64,000 nt of DNA from JAEUHQ01 sp964538915. GTDB lineage: Bacteria > Planctomycetota > UBA1135 > UBA2386. Below are positions 43,358 through 52,297 of this stretch, piece after piece (the first letter of the stretch is position 1; each line of letters begins with the position of its first letter). The position numbers and the translations under genes are program-made. Where the stretch lies: positions 1 through 64,000 of the forward strand of contig CAZIFB010000023.1 of NCBI GenBank assembly GCA_964538915.1, read 5' to 3'. A model generated the notes under the pieces. That model searched no databases. It had not been told where the DNA came from and was given only the letters and a program-made list of their open reading frames with translations.

Positions 43358-44094
43358 CCACACCCCGGATCTGCGCACTCATCCCGACGTACGACAACCC
43401 GCGCACGGTGCGCGACGTGGTTCTCGGCGTCCAGCGCCACGTGCCGGACGTGATCGTCGTCGACGACGGCAGCGGTCCCGAGGGTCGGGCTGCGTGCGAA
43501 GCGATCGCGAAGGGCGGGCTCGCGACCGTGCACCGCCTGGCGAAGAACAGCGGCAAGGGCGGCGCGGTGAAGGCGGGCTTCGCCGTCGCAGCGGAGCGCG
43601 GGTTCACGCATGCCTTCCAGGTCGACGCGGACGGCCAGCACGACCTCGCGTGCATGCCGGCGTTCCTCGCGGCGGCCGCCGAGCGGCCCGACGCGCTGAT
43701 CCTCGGCTACCCCGTCTACGACTCCACCGCGCCGAAGACCCGCATGACCGCGCGCCGCGTGACGAAGTTCTGGGTCGACCTCGAGGTGGGCCGCGACCGC
43801 GTACACGACGCGATGATCGGCTGCCGCATCTACCCGATCGAAGCGGCGCTGCGCAGCGGCACGCGCGGCGACCGCATGGACTTCGACGTCGAAGTCGTCG
43901 TGCGCATGGCGCGCGGCGGCGTGCCGATCGTCAACCTGCCCGTCAACGTGCGCTACCTCACCGCCGAGCAGGGCGGCGTGTCGCACTTCCGCCCCGTGCG
44001 CGACATCGTCCGCTTGTCGTGGATGCACAGCCGCGTGTGCACGGGGATCTCGATGCGCTGGGTCTTCGGCCGGCTGCTCGGCGGTGCACGATGA
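43354..44094 (+). CDS. Family 2 glycosyltransferase
   Basis: A 246-residue GT-A fold enzyme. It opens with CALIPTYDNPRTV, has VIVVDDGSG for nucleotide binding, KNSGKGGAVKAGF, and the DxD-like QVDADGQHD for metal. The rest (GRDRVHDAMIGCRIYPIEAAL) is like dolichyl-phosphate-mannose-synthase-type GT2. No membrane anchor of its own is evident. In several aryl-polyene loci a GT2 and an LpxL-like acyltransferase are joined as one protein; here they are adjacent, overlapping genes (ATGA). It probably builds the anchor to which the polyene is attached. The start is GTG. Confidence 0.85.
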   Translation: MTTPRICALIPTYDNPRTVRDVVLGVQRHVPDVIVVDDGSGPEGRAACEAIAKGGLATVHRLAKNSGKGGAVKAGFAVAAERGFTHAFQVDADGQHDLACMPAFLAAAAERPDALILGYPVYDSTAPKTRMTARRVTKFWVDLEVGRDRVHDAMIGCRIYPIEAALRSGTRGDRMDFDVEVVVRMARGGVPIVNLPVNVRYLTAEQGGVSHFRPVRDIVRLSWMHSRVCTGISMRWVFGRLLGGAR

Positions 44095-45059
44095 GCGAAC
44101 GCCCGGCAACGTGGCTGTCCCGCCGCGAACGCGGCACCATCCTCGGCATCCGCGCCGCGTTCCGCTGCGCGACGCTGTTCGGCCGTCCCGCGACCAAGCC
44201 GCTCGTCGGCTTCCTCGCGTTCTGGTACCAGCTCTTCGATCGGCGCACGGCGCACATCTCGCGCGCCTGGCTGCGCCGCGCGACCGGCCGCGACCCGGGG
44301 TTCTTCGGCGTGTGGCGTCACCTCTTCACGTTCGCGCAGACGACGCTCGACAAGGTGTTCCTGCTGACGAACCGCACGAGGAGCCTCGTGTTCAACCGCA
44401 CGGGGCACGAACTGCTCACGGCACAGCGGGCGACCGGCCGTGGTGCGGTCCTGCTCGGCGCGCACGTCGGCAGCTACGAAGCCATGCGCGCCGGCGGCGA
44501 CCGCGACGACGTGCCCATCAAGATCCTCGGCTACTTCCAGAACGCCGCGCGCATCAACTCGCTGCTCGCCGAACTGAATCCGACGCAGGCCGCGCAGGTG
44601 ATCCACGTCGGCGACGATCCGGTCGGCGTCGTCGCGAAGGTGCAGGAGTGCATCGAGAAGGGCGAGTTCATCGCGGTCCTCGGTGACCGCACCGGACTGA
44701 ACGACCGCAGCGTGCCGGCGACGTTCTTCGGCGAACCCGCCAACTTCGCCAGCGGGCCGTTCCTGCTCGCATCGATCCTGCGGTGCCCGGTCTACCTCGT
44801 GTTCGGCCTCTACGAGGCGCCAAACCGCTACGAGTTGCATTGCGAGCGCTTCGCCGATCGCCTCGACATCCCGCGCCGCGACCGCGAAACGGCGCTGCGC
44901 GCCTGGGTGCAGCGTTACGCCGAACGCGTCGAACACCACGCTCGCTCCTCGCCGCTGAACTGGTTCAACTTCTACGACTTCTGGGCCCCCGACGCGCGCG
45001 GCGCCGCCGCCACTCGCCCGACCGCCGCGGCCCCCACCGAGCAACGAGCCACGTCGTGA
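44091..45059 (+). CDS. LpxL/HtrB-like lysophospholipid acyltransferase
   Basis: A 322-residue acyltransferase of the lipid A late-acylation family. The active site HVGSYE fits HX4E, and LGDRTGLND is the GDR motif. The N-terminal hydrophobic stretch (FGRPATKPLVGFLAFWYQLF) would sit on the inner membrane. In this context it likely acylates the lipid anchor or transfers the polyene acid from ACP. It overlaps the GT2 gene by 4 nt and the thioesterase start (GTGA) by 4 nt. The last 25 residues are low-complexity. Confidence 0.82.
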   Translation: MSERPATWLSRRERGTILGIRAAFRCATLFGRPATKPLVGFLAFWYQLFDRRTAHISRAWLRRATGRDPGFFGVWRHLFTFAQTTLDKVFLLTNRTRSLVFNRTGHELLTAQRATGRGAVLLGAHVGSYEAMRAGGDRDDVPIKILGYFQNAARINSLLAELNPTQAAQVIHVGDDPVGVVAKVQECIEKGEFIAVLGDRTGLNDRSVPATFFGEPANFASGPFLLASILRCPVYLVFGLYEAPNRYELHCERFADRLDIPRRDRETALRAWVQRYAERVEHHARSSPLNWFNFYDFWAPDARGAAATRPTAAAPTEQRATS

Positions 45060-45475
45060 ACCGGAAACGCCCGCCGCACGCGATCACCGTCGAGCAGAAG
45101 ATCGGGCTGCACCACTGCGATCTGCTCGGCGTCGCGTGGCACGGCCGCTACTTCGAGTGGTTCGAGGTCGCGCGCACGGCTCTTTTCTGCAGCATCGACC
45201 TCGACGTGCCGCGCATCCGCGACCTCGGGTTCCGCATGTACGTGGTCGACGCCCGCTGCCGCTACATGGCCGCGCTGCAGTACGGCGACACCGCGACGAT
45301 CACCGCGTGGTTCGTGGCGACGGAACCGTTGATCCGCGTCGCGTACGACATCGTCGATCCGGGAACCGGCCGCTGGTGCGCCCGCGCGACGACGGTGCTC
45401 GCGACGACCGACGCCGCGGGCACCCTGCTGGCGACGACGCCGGCGGAGCTGCTCGAACGGCTGCCGCGCCGCTGA
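45056..45475 (+). CDS. 4HBT-type acyl thioesterase (ApeK-like)
   Basis: A 139-residue hotdog thioesterase. HHCDLLGVAWHGRYFEWFEVAR carries the catalytic Asp and the HxxYxxWFE signature of the 4-hydroxybenzoyl-CoA/YbgC group. It would release acyl chains from ACP or edit stalled ones. The start is GTG. It ends 8 bp from a convergent gene, where the plus-strand run of overlapping genes stops before resuming at the LolA-like gene. Confidence 0.85.
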   Translation: MNRKRPPHAITVEQKIGLHHCDLLGVAWHGRYFEWFEVARTALFCSIDLDVPRIRDLGFRMYVVDARCRYMAALQYGDTATITAWFVATEPLIRVAYDIVDPGTGRWCARATTVLATTDAAGTLLATTPAELLERLPRR

Positions 45476-45483
45476 TCACCGCG

Positions 45484-47133
45484 TCACTTGTCGGACGGGA
45501 TCTCGAGCATCGTCGACTCCTGCAGGCGAGCCTGCATGTCGGCGACGTAGCGCGGCACCTCGAACGCGGCGGTCAGCGACCACGGGTGCCGCTCGCGAAC
45601 CGCGTTCCACAGCACGATCACGTCCTGGTACTGGCGCTGCTCGACCATCCGTTCCTTGCTCACCAGCGACCAGGTCTCGACGACGGCGAAGCGCGCCACC
45701 AGCTCGACGCACGCGAATGCACCGAACGCGGCGACACCGCACACGGTGAGGAACAGGCGCACCAGGCGACGCTTCCGTTCGCGACGGCGCACGAAGATCT
45801 CCTTGTCGATCATCTCGATCGACACGGTCGCTTCGCGGTTGCCGGGCTCGATGTCCAGGACCTCCTCGAACAGGGAACGTGCGGCGACGTAGTCCTGCTT
45901 CTGGATCAAGGTCTTGCCGCGCCGCGCTAGCTGCTTCACCGCCTCCTGCGACTCGCCGCAGTCGACACGGCAACGCGCGAGCTCGACGTGCAGGGCGTCG
46001 TCGTCGGGTGCGACACGCAGCAGCTTCTCGAGCACTTCCTTCGCCCGGCTGTGCAGACCGGGACCGCGATGGAGCGACACGAGCTGCATGCCGTCCCGCA
46101 CCGCTTCTTCGCGTCGCCCCTGCGCGATGAGCAGCGCCAACGTCTTCTCCCAGAGACTCTGGTCGGTCGGCGTCAGCTCCTTCGCGTACTCGAGTTCGCG
46201 CAGCGCGTCGTCCGTACGACCGGCCTCGAGGTGGAGATGCCCGGCCAGCTTGCGCGCCGCGGCGGCGGCGACGCCGTCGTCCAACGCCTCGGCGAGGCGC
46301 GCTTCGGCGGCGAGCAGGTCGAGGTTGTGCGGTTCGCGCTCCAGCGCACGGCGGACGAGCTGACGCGACCGCGCCGGATCGTCGCTCTCGACGCCCCGCG
46401 CGATCTCGAGCAGGTCCTCGGTTCCCGTCGGCCGCGCGAGCCGGTCGCGGACGAAGTCGGCCATCATCTTGAACGCGAGGAAGCGCTGGTGCGGGAAGAG
46501 GTCGGCGACCTCCTTCACGCTGCGCGAGCCGTCGAGTGCACCGAGGATCTGTGCCGCCAGTTCGGGGTCCTCGCTCTCGGCCGGGCACCTGGCCCCGGTG
46601 CGCGCCTGGAAGTGCATGCCCTCCGACGGCAGGAACTTCTTGATCTCGGCCCAATGATCGACACGGCGCGTGGCTTCGAGGATCAACGGCGCCACCGGCA
46701 GTGCGAGCTGCAGACTCGTCTCGTCCGCGTCGAAGCCGCGGTCCGGCTCCTTCTGTTCTTCGAACTGGAATTCGCCCTGCGCCGCCGCGATCAGGTTCGC
46801 GATGTCCTCCGAGAGGAACTCCTCCGCAGCCTGCTTCGCGGCTTCGAACGTGAGCACCTTCGCGCCGACCAGCACTTCGAGCGCACAACGACGACCGCGC
46901 TTCTTGTCGGCGGCCTCGAGCTTGCGTCGCGTCAGCACACCCGCGGCGACCAGGCGCTCGGGCAACGACACACGACCGTCGCTCGCGAGCATCGCGACGT
47001 TGCCGTCGCGGAAGAACACCTTCGACTGCCCGTCCTCCGAGCGCAGCGTCAGCGTGCCGGTCCGCGCATGGACCTGGATGTTCTGCAAGAGGTCCGCGAG
47101 ATCGATGGTTGCGAGATCGCCCGAAACGGTCAT
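45484..47133 (-). CDS. DUF4388 (PATAN)/TPR protein with one membrane segment
   Basis: A 549-residue protein. The first 60 or so residues (VSGDLATIDLADLLQNIQVHARTG...) are a DUF4388/PATAN domain, often found in signalling or gliding-related proteins. A helical section follows, then TPR-like repeats (ALDDGVAAAAARKLAGHLHLEAG, DDALRELEYAKELTP, SRAKEVLEKLLRVAPD, ARSLFEEVLDIEPGN) at about 275-455. A hydrophobic helix (RLVRLFLTVCGVAAFGAFACVEL) lies near 470-490 with a C-terminal tail outside. The start is the ATG with GGAGG 6 nt upstream. It lies antisense inside the APE-like operon and is divergent from the LolA-like gene. Role unknown, possibly regulation or scaffold. Confidence 0.78.
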   Translation of the reverse strand: MTVSGDLATIDLADLLQNIQVHARTGTLTLRSEDGQSKVFFRDGNVAMLASDGRVSLPERLVAAGVLTRRKLEAADKKRGRRCALEVLVGAKVLTFEAAKQAAEEFLSEDIANLIAAAQGEFQFEEQKEPDRGFDADETSLQLALPVAPLILEATRRVDHWAEIKKFLPSEGMHFQARTGARCPAESEDPELAAQILGALDGSRSVKEVADLFPHQRFLAFKMMADFVRDRLARPTGTEDLLEIARGVESDDPARSRQLVRRALEREPHNLDLLAAEARLAEALDDGVAAAAARKLAGHLHLEAGRTDDALRELEYAKELTPTDQSLWEKTLALLIAQGRREEAVRDGMQLVSLHRGPGLHSRAKEVLEKLLRVAPDDDALHVELARCRVDCGESQEAVKQLARRGKTLIQKQDYVAARSLFEEVLDIEPGNREATVSIEMIDKEIFVRRRERKRRLVRLFLTVCGVAAFGAFACVELVARFAVVETWSLVSKERMVEQRQYQDVIVLWNAVRERHPWSLTAAFEVPRYVADMQARLQESTMLEIPSDK

Positions 47134-47303
47134 GACATCCTCCGCATCCCGTTTCGGCATCGCGCGCGCCACGCGGGTGGACCACTACGGAAAACTCCGC
47201 CCTGCCGCCCCTGCTCCGGCGCCGAACCCTCGATGGCGCCGGGAGACCCGATCCGGGACGAACTTGCGCGGCCCGGCGACGCCCACCTACCATCGCCGCG
47301 CGC

Positions 47304-48068
47304 ATGCGACCTTCCGAGCGACCCACGACGCCGCTCCTGCTGTCCGTCCTGGCGGCAGGGCTCTTCGCCGCCTCGGCGAGTTCGCAGACGCCTCCCGCGG
47401 CGCCGAAGGCGGTGGATCCCGCGCCGAAGGCGATCGAGCCGACACCGCAGGATCGGGCGCGCCCGGCGAACGCCACCGAGCTGTTCCGAGCGATGGCGGC
47501 GATGCGCGGCCTCGAAGCGAGGTTCGAGGAGGAGAAGCACCTGCAGCTGCTCGCCGCTCCGCTGCACAGCTCGGGTGCGCTGTACTTCCTGCGGCTCGAC
47601 CCGCGCGACGCGGGGGAAGGGCGCACCGCCGGCGGCTACCTGACGCGTGTCGTCGAGAAGCCCGAGCCGTCGACCGTGCGGATCTCGCCACGGGAACTGC
47701 GTGTGCAGAACCGCGACGGCACCGAAGTCATCGACCTCGAACGCAGCGACAAGGTGCGCACGTTCGTCTCGTCGCTCGTGCAGGTGTTCGCCGGCGACGA
47801 GGCGGCGCTGACGAAGGCGTGGTCCGTCGAGTTCGTCACCGATCCGAAGAGCGACAAGACCTGGACGCTGACGCTGTCGCCGCGCGCGGCGCCGCTCGAC
47901 AAGACCGTGAAGAGCCTGCGCCTCGTCGGCGAGGGGCGCGCGATCGTCCGCGTGGAGATGCTGGAGCCGAACGGCGACCGCACCGTGACGCGCATCGTCG
48001 GCGCCGACCCCGACCGGGCCTTCGACGCCGCCGAGCAGAAGAAGCTGTTCGGCATCGAACCGCGATGA
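47304..48068 (+). CDS. LolA-like outer-membrane carrier protein (ApeL-like)
   Basis: A 254-residue exported protein (signal MRPSERPTTPLLLSVLAAGLFAASASS) with a Pro/Ala-rich linker to about 50. The remainder is an all-beta LolA/LppX-type fold: ATELFRAMAAMRGLEARFEEEK, SSGALYFLRLD, STVRISPRELRVQNRDGTEVI and the closing VRVEMLEPNGDRTVTRIVG strand pair. LolA paralogues in aryl-polyene loci are thought to carry the lipid-linked pigment across the periplasm. The stop overlaps the ATG of the MMPL exporter, and TACCAT lies 11 nt upstream of the start. Confidence 0.82.
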   Translation: MRPSERPTTPLLLSVLAAGLFAASASSQTPPAAPKAVDPAPKAIEPTPQDRARPANATELFRAMAAMRGLEARFEEEKHLQLLAAPLHSSGALYFLRLDPRDAGEGRTAGGYLTRVVEKPEPSTVRISPRELRVQNRDGTEVIDLERSDKVRTFVSSLVQVFAGDEAALTKAWSVEFVTDPKSDKTWTLTLSPRAAPLDKTVKSLRLVGEGRAIVRVEMLEPNGDRTVTRIVGADPDRAFDAAEQKKLFGIEPR

Positions 48069-50461
48069 CCGGCGGCGAACGGCCGCGGCTCCTGCTCGGC
48101 GCACTGGTCCTCGCCATCCTGGGCGGGTTCGTCGCGCTGCGATTGCGTGTCACGACCGACATCACGCACTTCCTGCCGCACGGCGAACGCGACTCCGACG
48201 TCGATCTCGCGCGCCGCATCGCGACCGGGCCGATGAGCCGCACGATGGTCCTGCTCGTCGACACGAACGACCGCGACGAGGCCGCCGCCGTCAGCAGGAC
48301 GTTCGAGGCCGAACTGCGCGCGGAGCCGGCGGTCGCGATCGCGGCCGAGTCGATCGAGGGCGGTCCGCCGCCCGGCATCGAGGAGGCGCTGTGGTCGCTG
48401 TGGCACCCGCGACGTTTCGCGTTCCTCGCGGCGGAGACCGACGACGGGCAATCGCGGATCGGCGACGCACGCATCACCGCGGCGGTGGCCGAGCTGAAAC
48501 GTCGCCTCGCTTCGCCGATGTCGGGGCTCGTCTCGCGCGTGGCGCCGAGCGATCCGTTCCTCGTGATGCCGCGACTCTTCGAACGCATGTCCGGCGGCAG
48601 CGGCGCCGGGCTCGCGATCGTCGAAGACCGCTTCGTCACGACCGACGGAACCGGAGCCGTGCTCTTCCTCACGACGCGCGCGTCGTCGTCCGACTCGACG
48701 GCGCAGCGCCCGGTGCTGCGCGGCGTGCAGGACGCGTTCGCCCGCGTCGTGCAGAAGCACGGCCGGCACCTGCGCCTCCGGCGCAGCGGCGCGAACCGCC
48801 ACGCGATCGCGGCCGAGGACTCGATGCAGGCGGACATGCAGCGTGTGTCGATCGTGTCGATCGCCGGCCTGCTGTCGCTCTACCTCCTGTTGTTCCGCTC
48901 CGTCCGCCCCGCGCTGCTGTCGCTCCCCGTCCTCGGCGCAGGCTTCCTCGCGGGCACCACCTCCTGCCTGCTCGCTTTCGGCGCGATCCACGGGCTCACG
49001 CTCGCGTTCGGCGCGTCCCTGCTCGGCGTCGCCGTCGACTACTCCCTGCACTTCTATGCGCACGAGGCGCTGTCGCCCGACCCGCGCGGCCCGCGTTCGA
49101 CGCTGCGGCGGATCCAGGGCAGCCTCGTGCTGTGCACCGCGACGACGATCGTCGGCTTCGTCGCGCTGCTCGGCTCGACGTTCCCCGGCCTGCGCGAACT
49201 GGCTCTCTTCGCGGCCACCGGCCTCGCGGCCTCGCTCGGCGCAACGTGGCTGATCCTGCCGGCCCTCACCCGCGGCGTCCGCGTCACCCGCGTGAGCCGT
49301 ATCCTCACCGGCGGCCTCGCTGCACTCGAAGACCGCCGCACGCGATCGCGGCTCTGGCTCGTGCTCCCGGCGATCGCGATCCTCGTCGCGACCGCTGTCG
49401 GCCTGCCGCGTGCGTCGTGGGACGACAGCGTGCAGAGCCTGAACCGCGTCGATGCGACCTTGAAGGCCGAAGACGACGCCGTGCACGCACGGGTCGCGCG
49501 CTTCGAGCAGCGGCGCGTGCTGGTCACCGAGGGCGCAGACGAGAACGCAGCGCTCACGAACTACCGCACCGTGGCGACGGCGCTCGCTGCCGCGAAGGAC
49601 CGGACCGCGATCGCCGACTTCGGCAACATGGCAGCGCTGCTGCCGAGCCCCGATCTGCAGGCACGGGTCGACGCGGCGGTGCGCGGCGACGCGACGCTGT
49701 GGCCGCGCCTTCGCGACGCACTCGTCGCGGCAGGCTTCAAGACGGAGGCTTTCGCCCCGTTCGTGGAGGACCTCGGCAAGCCGGCGCCCGCGCCGCTGTT
49801 GCCCCGCGATCTCGACGGCACGCCGCTGCAATCGCTCGTGCGGCCGTTCCGCCTCGACCTGCCCGACGGCACGGCGTGGCTCTCGTTCGTGCAGCGTGCA
49901 GAGCCGGAAGCGTTCGCGGCCGCCGGAGCGCTCGGCCCGCAGGCCCTCGGCGAACACACCCGCGTCATCGACATCGAAGCGACCCTGGCCGGCGCTCTCG
50001 CACGCTACCGGGGCAGCATGGTCGAACTGCTGCTGCTCGGCACGCTGGCGGTCGTGGTGCTCGTGGCGGCGAAACAGCGGCGCCTGCGCCCGACCCTGCT
50101 CGCCTGCGCCCCTCCACTGCTCGCCGCGGCCGGTACGGTCGGCGTGCTCACGCTGGCGGGGGTGCCGATGAACCTGATGAGCCTGATGGCCCTCCTCATG
50201 GTCGTCAGCATGGGCGACGACTACGGCATCTTCCTCGTCGACGACGCCGACGCCGAGTCGCGCGACGCGACCCACCTGTCGGTGATCTCGTCCGCGATGT
50301 CGACGATCTTCGGCTTCGGCCTGCTCGCGATGTCGGACCAGCCTGCGCTCCGTTCGATCGGTCTCGTCTCGATGGTCGGCGTCGTACTCAGCGTGGTCCT
50401 GGCGCTCGCGACCGGCGCGCTGTTCTTGCCGGTCCGCCACGGTGCTTCGCCGGCCCGTTGA
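48065..50461 (+). CDS. MMPL/RND-family exporter (ApeM-like)
   Basis: A 798-residue transporter. It has an N-terminal membrane helix (LLLGALVLAILGGFVALRLRV), a periplasmic domain to about 250, five to six helices (AGLLSLYLLLFRSVRPALLSLPVLGAGFLAG...), a second periplasmic domain, and a second helix bundle. The proton-relay acids in the two halves appear as GVAVDYSLHF near 324 and VSMGDDYGIFLVDD near 717. Placement between LolA and DUF3261 genes marks it as the inner-membrane exporter of the pigment, as in aryl-polyene and hopanoid (HpnN) systems. Confidence 0.87.
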   Translation: MTGGERPRLLLGALVLAILGGFVALRLRVTTDITHFLPHGERDSDVDLARRIATGPMSRTMVLLVDTNDRDEAAAVSRTFEAELRAEPAVAIAAESIEGGPPPGIEEALWSLWHPRRFAFLAAETDDGQSRIGDARITAAVAELKRRLASPMSGLVSRVAPSDPFLVMPRLFERMSGGSGAGLAIVEDRFVTTDGTGAVLFLTTRASSSDSTAQRPVLRGVQDAFARVVQKHGRHLRLRRSGANRHAIAAEDSMQADMQRVSIVSIAGLLSLYLLLFRSVRPALLSLPVLGAGFLAGTTSCLLAFGAIHGLTLAFGASLLGVAVDYSLHFYAHEALSPDPRGPRSTLRRIQGSLVLCTATTIVGFVALLGSTFPGLRELALFAATGLAASLGATWLILPALTRGVRVTRVSRILTGGLAALEDRRTRSRLWLVLPAIAILVATAVGLPRASWDDSVQSLNRVDATLKAEDDAVHARVARFEQRRVLVTEGADENAALTNYRTVATALAAAKDRTAIADFGNMAALLPSPDLQARVDAAVRGDATLWPRLRDALVAAGFKTEAFAPFVEDLGKPAPAPLLPRDLDGTPLQSLVRPFRLDLPDGTAWLSFVQRAEPEAFAAAGALGPQALGEHTRVIDIEATLAGALARYRGSMVELLLLGTLAVVVLVAAKQRRLRPTLLACAPPLLAAAGTVGVLTLAGVPMNLMSLMALLMVVSMGDDYGIFLVDDADAESRDATHLSVISSAMSTIFGFGLLAMSDQPALRSIGLVSMVGVVLSVVLALATGALFLPVRHGASPAR

Positions 50462-50522
50462 CCTCGGGCCGAATCCTGCGCTGGCGCTGCACCGACCGGC
50501 GCCGCTGCGTATCGTGCGCGCC

Positions 50523-51179
50523 GTGCGTCCCGCCCGCTGCTTGCCGCTCCTCGCCGTCGCCGTCGCCGCTGCCGCGTGCACGACGACGCGGCGCACGCCG
50601 TTCGACGAGATGGAGTATCCGGGCGAATTGCTGCCCGCGCAGGCGGTGCCCGGCGACGTGGTCTGGCAACAACGCGTCACGGCGACCTGGGGACTGGCCG
50701 GCGGGGAACCGGGCGAACGCGGCTTCGACGCGGCGATCCAGAAGCAGGGAGACGTGCTGACGGTGCTCGGCCTGTCGCCGATGGGTTCGGTCGGCTTCGC
50801 GATGATCCTGCGCGGGACGACGGTCGAGGTGCAGAACCACGCCGACCAGGAGCTGCCGTTCCCCGCGCGATTCGTGCTGCTCGACGTGCAACGCACCTTC
50901 TACCCGTGGCTCGGCGCACCGCTGGCGAACGGGCAGCGCACCGGCGTCGTCGGCGTCGAGGAAGTCACCGAGCGATGGGCGAACGGTCGCCTGCTCCATC
51001 GCACGTTCACCCGCCGCGACGGCAAACCCGCGGGCACGATCGCGGTGACGTACGACTGGCGCGACGACGACGCACGCGACCGGCTCGCGCCCTCGCGCAC
51101 CGTGCTCGACAACGGCTGGTTCGGTTACCGCCTCGCGGTCGACACGCACCGAGAGACGAAGCTCGGTCCGTCCCGCTGA
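50523..51179 (+). CDS. DUF3261 outer-membrane lipoprotein (ApeN-like)
   Basis: A 218-residue lipoprotein with lipobox at about residues 16-19 (AAAAC). The body has the DUF3261 pattern: VLGLSPMGSVGFAMILRGTTVE, a DQELPFPARFVLLDVQRTFYPW block and a terminal WFGYRLAVDT strand. Such proteins occur next to MMPL and LolA genes in aryl-polyene loci and may receive the pigment at the outer membrane. The start is uncertain: GTG encoding MRPARCLPLL gives the best signal peptide, with another GTG 9 nt upstream. Its TGA overlaps the KS ATG by one base. Confidence 0.75.
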   Translation: MRPARCLPLLAVAVAAAACTTTRRTPFDEMEYPGELLPAQAVPGDVVWQQRVTATWGLAGGEPGERGFDAAIQKQGDVLTVLGLSPMGSVGFAMILRGTTVEVQNHADQELPFPARFVLLDVQRTFYPWLGAPLANGQRTGVVGVEEVTERWANGRLLHRTFTRRDGKPAGTIAVTYDWRDDDARDRLAPSRTVLDNGWFGYRLAVDTHRETKLGPSR

Positions 51180-52297
51180 TGGCCATCCGCGTCCACGTCG
51201 CCGGCCGCGGCGCGATCACCGGCTTCGGCCCGGGCCACCGCCGGTTCGTCGACGCGATCTTCGCCGGCGAGACGGCGATCCGGACGCGCGCGCGCACTGC
51301 TGCGTTCGCGGTCCCGACGAACGTCGCGGCCGAAGTGCCCGGCGATGCACTGCCGCCGGGCCTCGCCGGGCGCGACCACGCCTTCTGGTTCGCGATCACC
51401 GCCGCCCACGAAGCGCTCACCGAAGCGCGCGAACCGCCGCACGACCGCACGATGCTCGTGCTCGCGTCGACGAAGGGCGACCTGTCTGGCGTCGACGGCG
51501 CCGGCGACGGCCTCGGGCAGCCGTGGCGGCTCGGGGCGCGGCTCGCGCACGAACTCGGCATCGGTGGCGACGTGGTGAACGTGTCGTGCGCGTGCGCGTC
51601 CGGCCTCGTGGCGCTCGCCACGGCCGCACGCCGGATCGCGGCCGGCGAAGCCGAGCGCGCCCTCGTCGTCGGCGTCGACGCGCTGCACGCGTTCGTGATG
51701 GCCGGATTCGGTTCACTCAACGCCCTCGACCGCGAACCCTGCCGGCCGTTCGATCGAGCGCGCCGCGGAGTGACCCTCGGCGAGGGTGCGGGCGCGATCC
51801 TGTTGTCGCGCCATGCGCACGAGTCGATCGGCGCCGCCATCGTCGGACACGGCGGCGCCAACGACGCGTGCCACGTCACCGGCCCCGACCGCCAGGGCGC
51901 GGGCATCGCTCTCGCCGCCGCGCGTGCGCTCGCGAACGCGGGGCTCACGACACACGACGTCGACGTGCTGCACCTGCACGGCACCGCGACCGAGGCGAAC
52001 GACGCGACCGAGGCGACGGGCCTCGCGCGCCTGTTCGGTGGCCGCACGCCGCCGGCCTTCGGGACGAAGGCGCAGACCGGTCACACGCTCGGCGCAGCGG
52101 GCGTTCTCGAGGCCATCGCCGCCATCGAGTCGCTGCAACGCGGCGAAGCGGCCGCGAACGTCGCACTCGCAGACCCGGACGTCGACGCGGGTCTCGACCT
52201 CGTCCGCGCGCCGCATCGCCTGCCGCGGGCGAAGACCGCGCTCAAGGTCGCGAGCGGGTTCGGCGGCGTGCAGGCCGCGGTGGTGCTCCAGTCATGA
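51179..52297 (+). CDS. Beta-ketoacyl-ACP synthase (KS of second KS/CLF pair)
   Basis: A 372-residue ketosynthase. The triad is Cys139 in NVSCACASG, His267 in HLHGTATEAND and His302 in QTGHTLGAAG. The GEGAGAILLS and final VASGFGGVQAAVVL loops are intact. The HGTATxxND form rather than HGTGTxxND resembles the FabB-like/ApeR-type group, so its function may differ from the 23.2-kb KS, for example starter loading. It shares one base with the DUF3261 stop and overlaps a CLF-like gene by 4 nt. Confidence 0.88.
   Translation: MAIRVHVAGRGAITGFGPGHRRFVDAIFAGETAIRTRARTAAFAVPTNVAAEVPGDALPPGLAGRDHAFWFAITAAHEALTEAREPPHDRTMLVLASTKGDLSGVDGAGDGLGQPWRLGARLAHELGIGGDVVNVSCACASGLVALATAARRIAAGEAERALVVGVDALHAFVMAGFGSLNALDREPCRPFDRARRGVTLGEGAGAILLSRHAHESIGAAIVGHGGANDACHVTGPDRQGAGIALAAARALANAGLTTHDVDVLHLHGTATEANDATEATGLARLFGGRTPPAFGTKAQTGHTLGAAGVLEAIAAIESLQRGEAAANVALADPDVDAGLDLVRAPHRLPRAKTALKVASGFGGVQAAVVLQS

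Noticed and set aside
50442..50523. Longer start for the DUF3261 lipoprotein
   Set aside because: Would overlap the MMPL coding end and place a non-hydrophobic leader before the lipobox.
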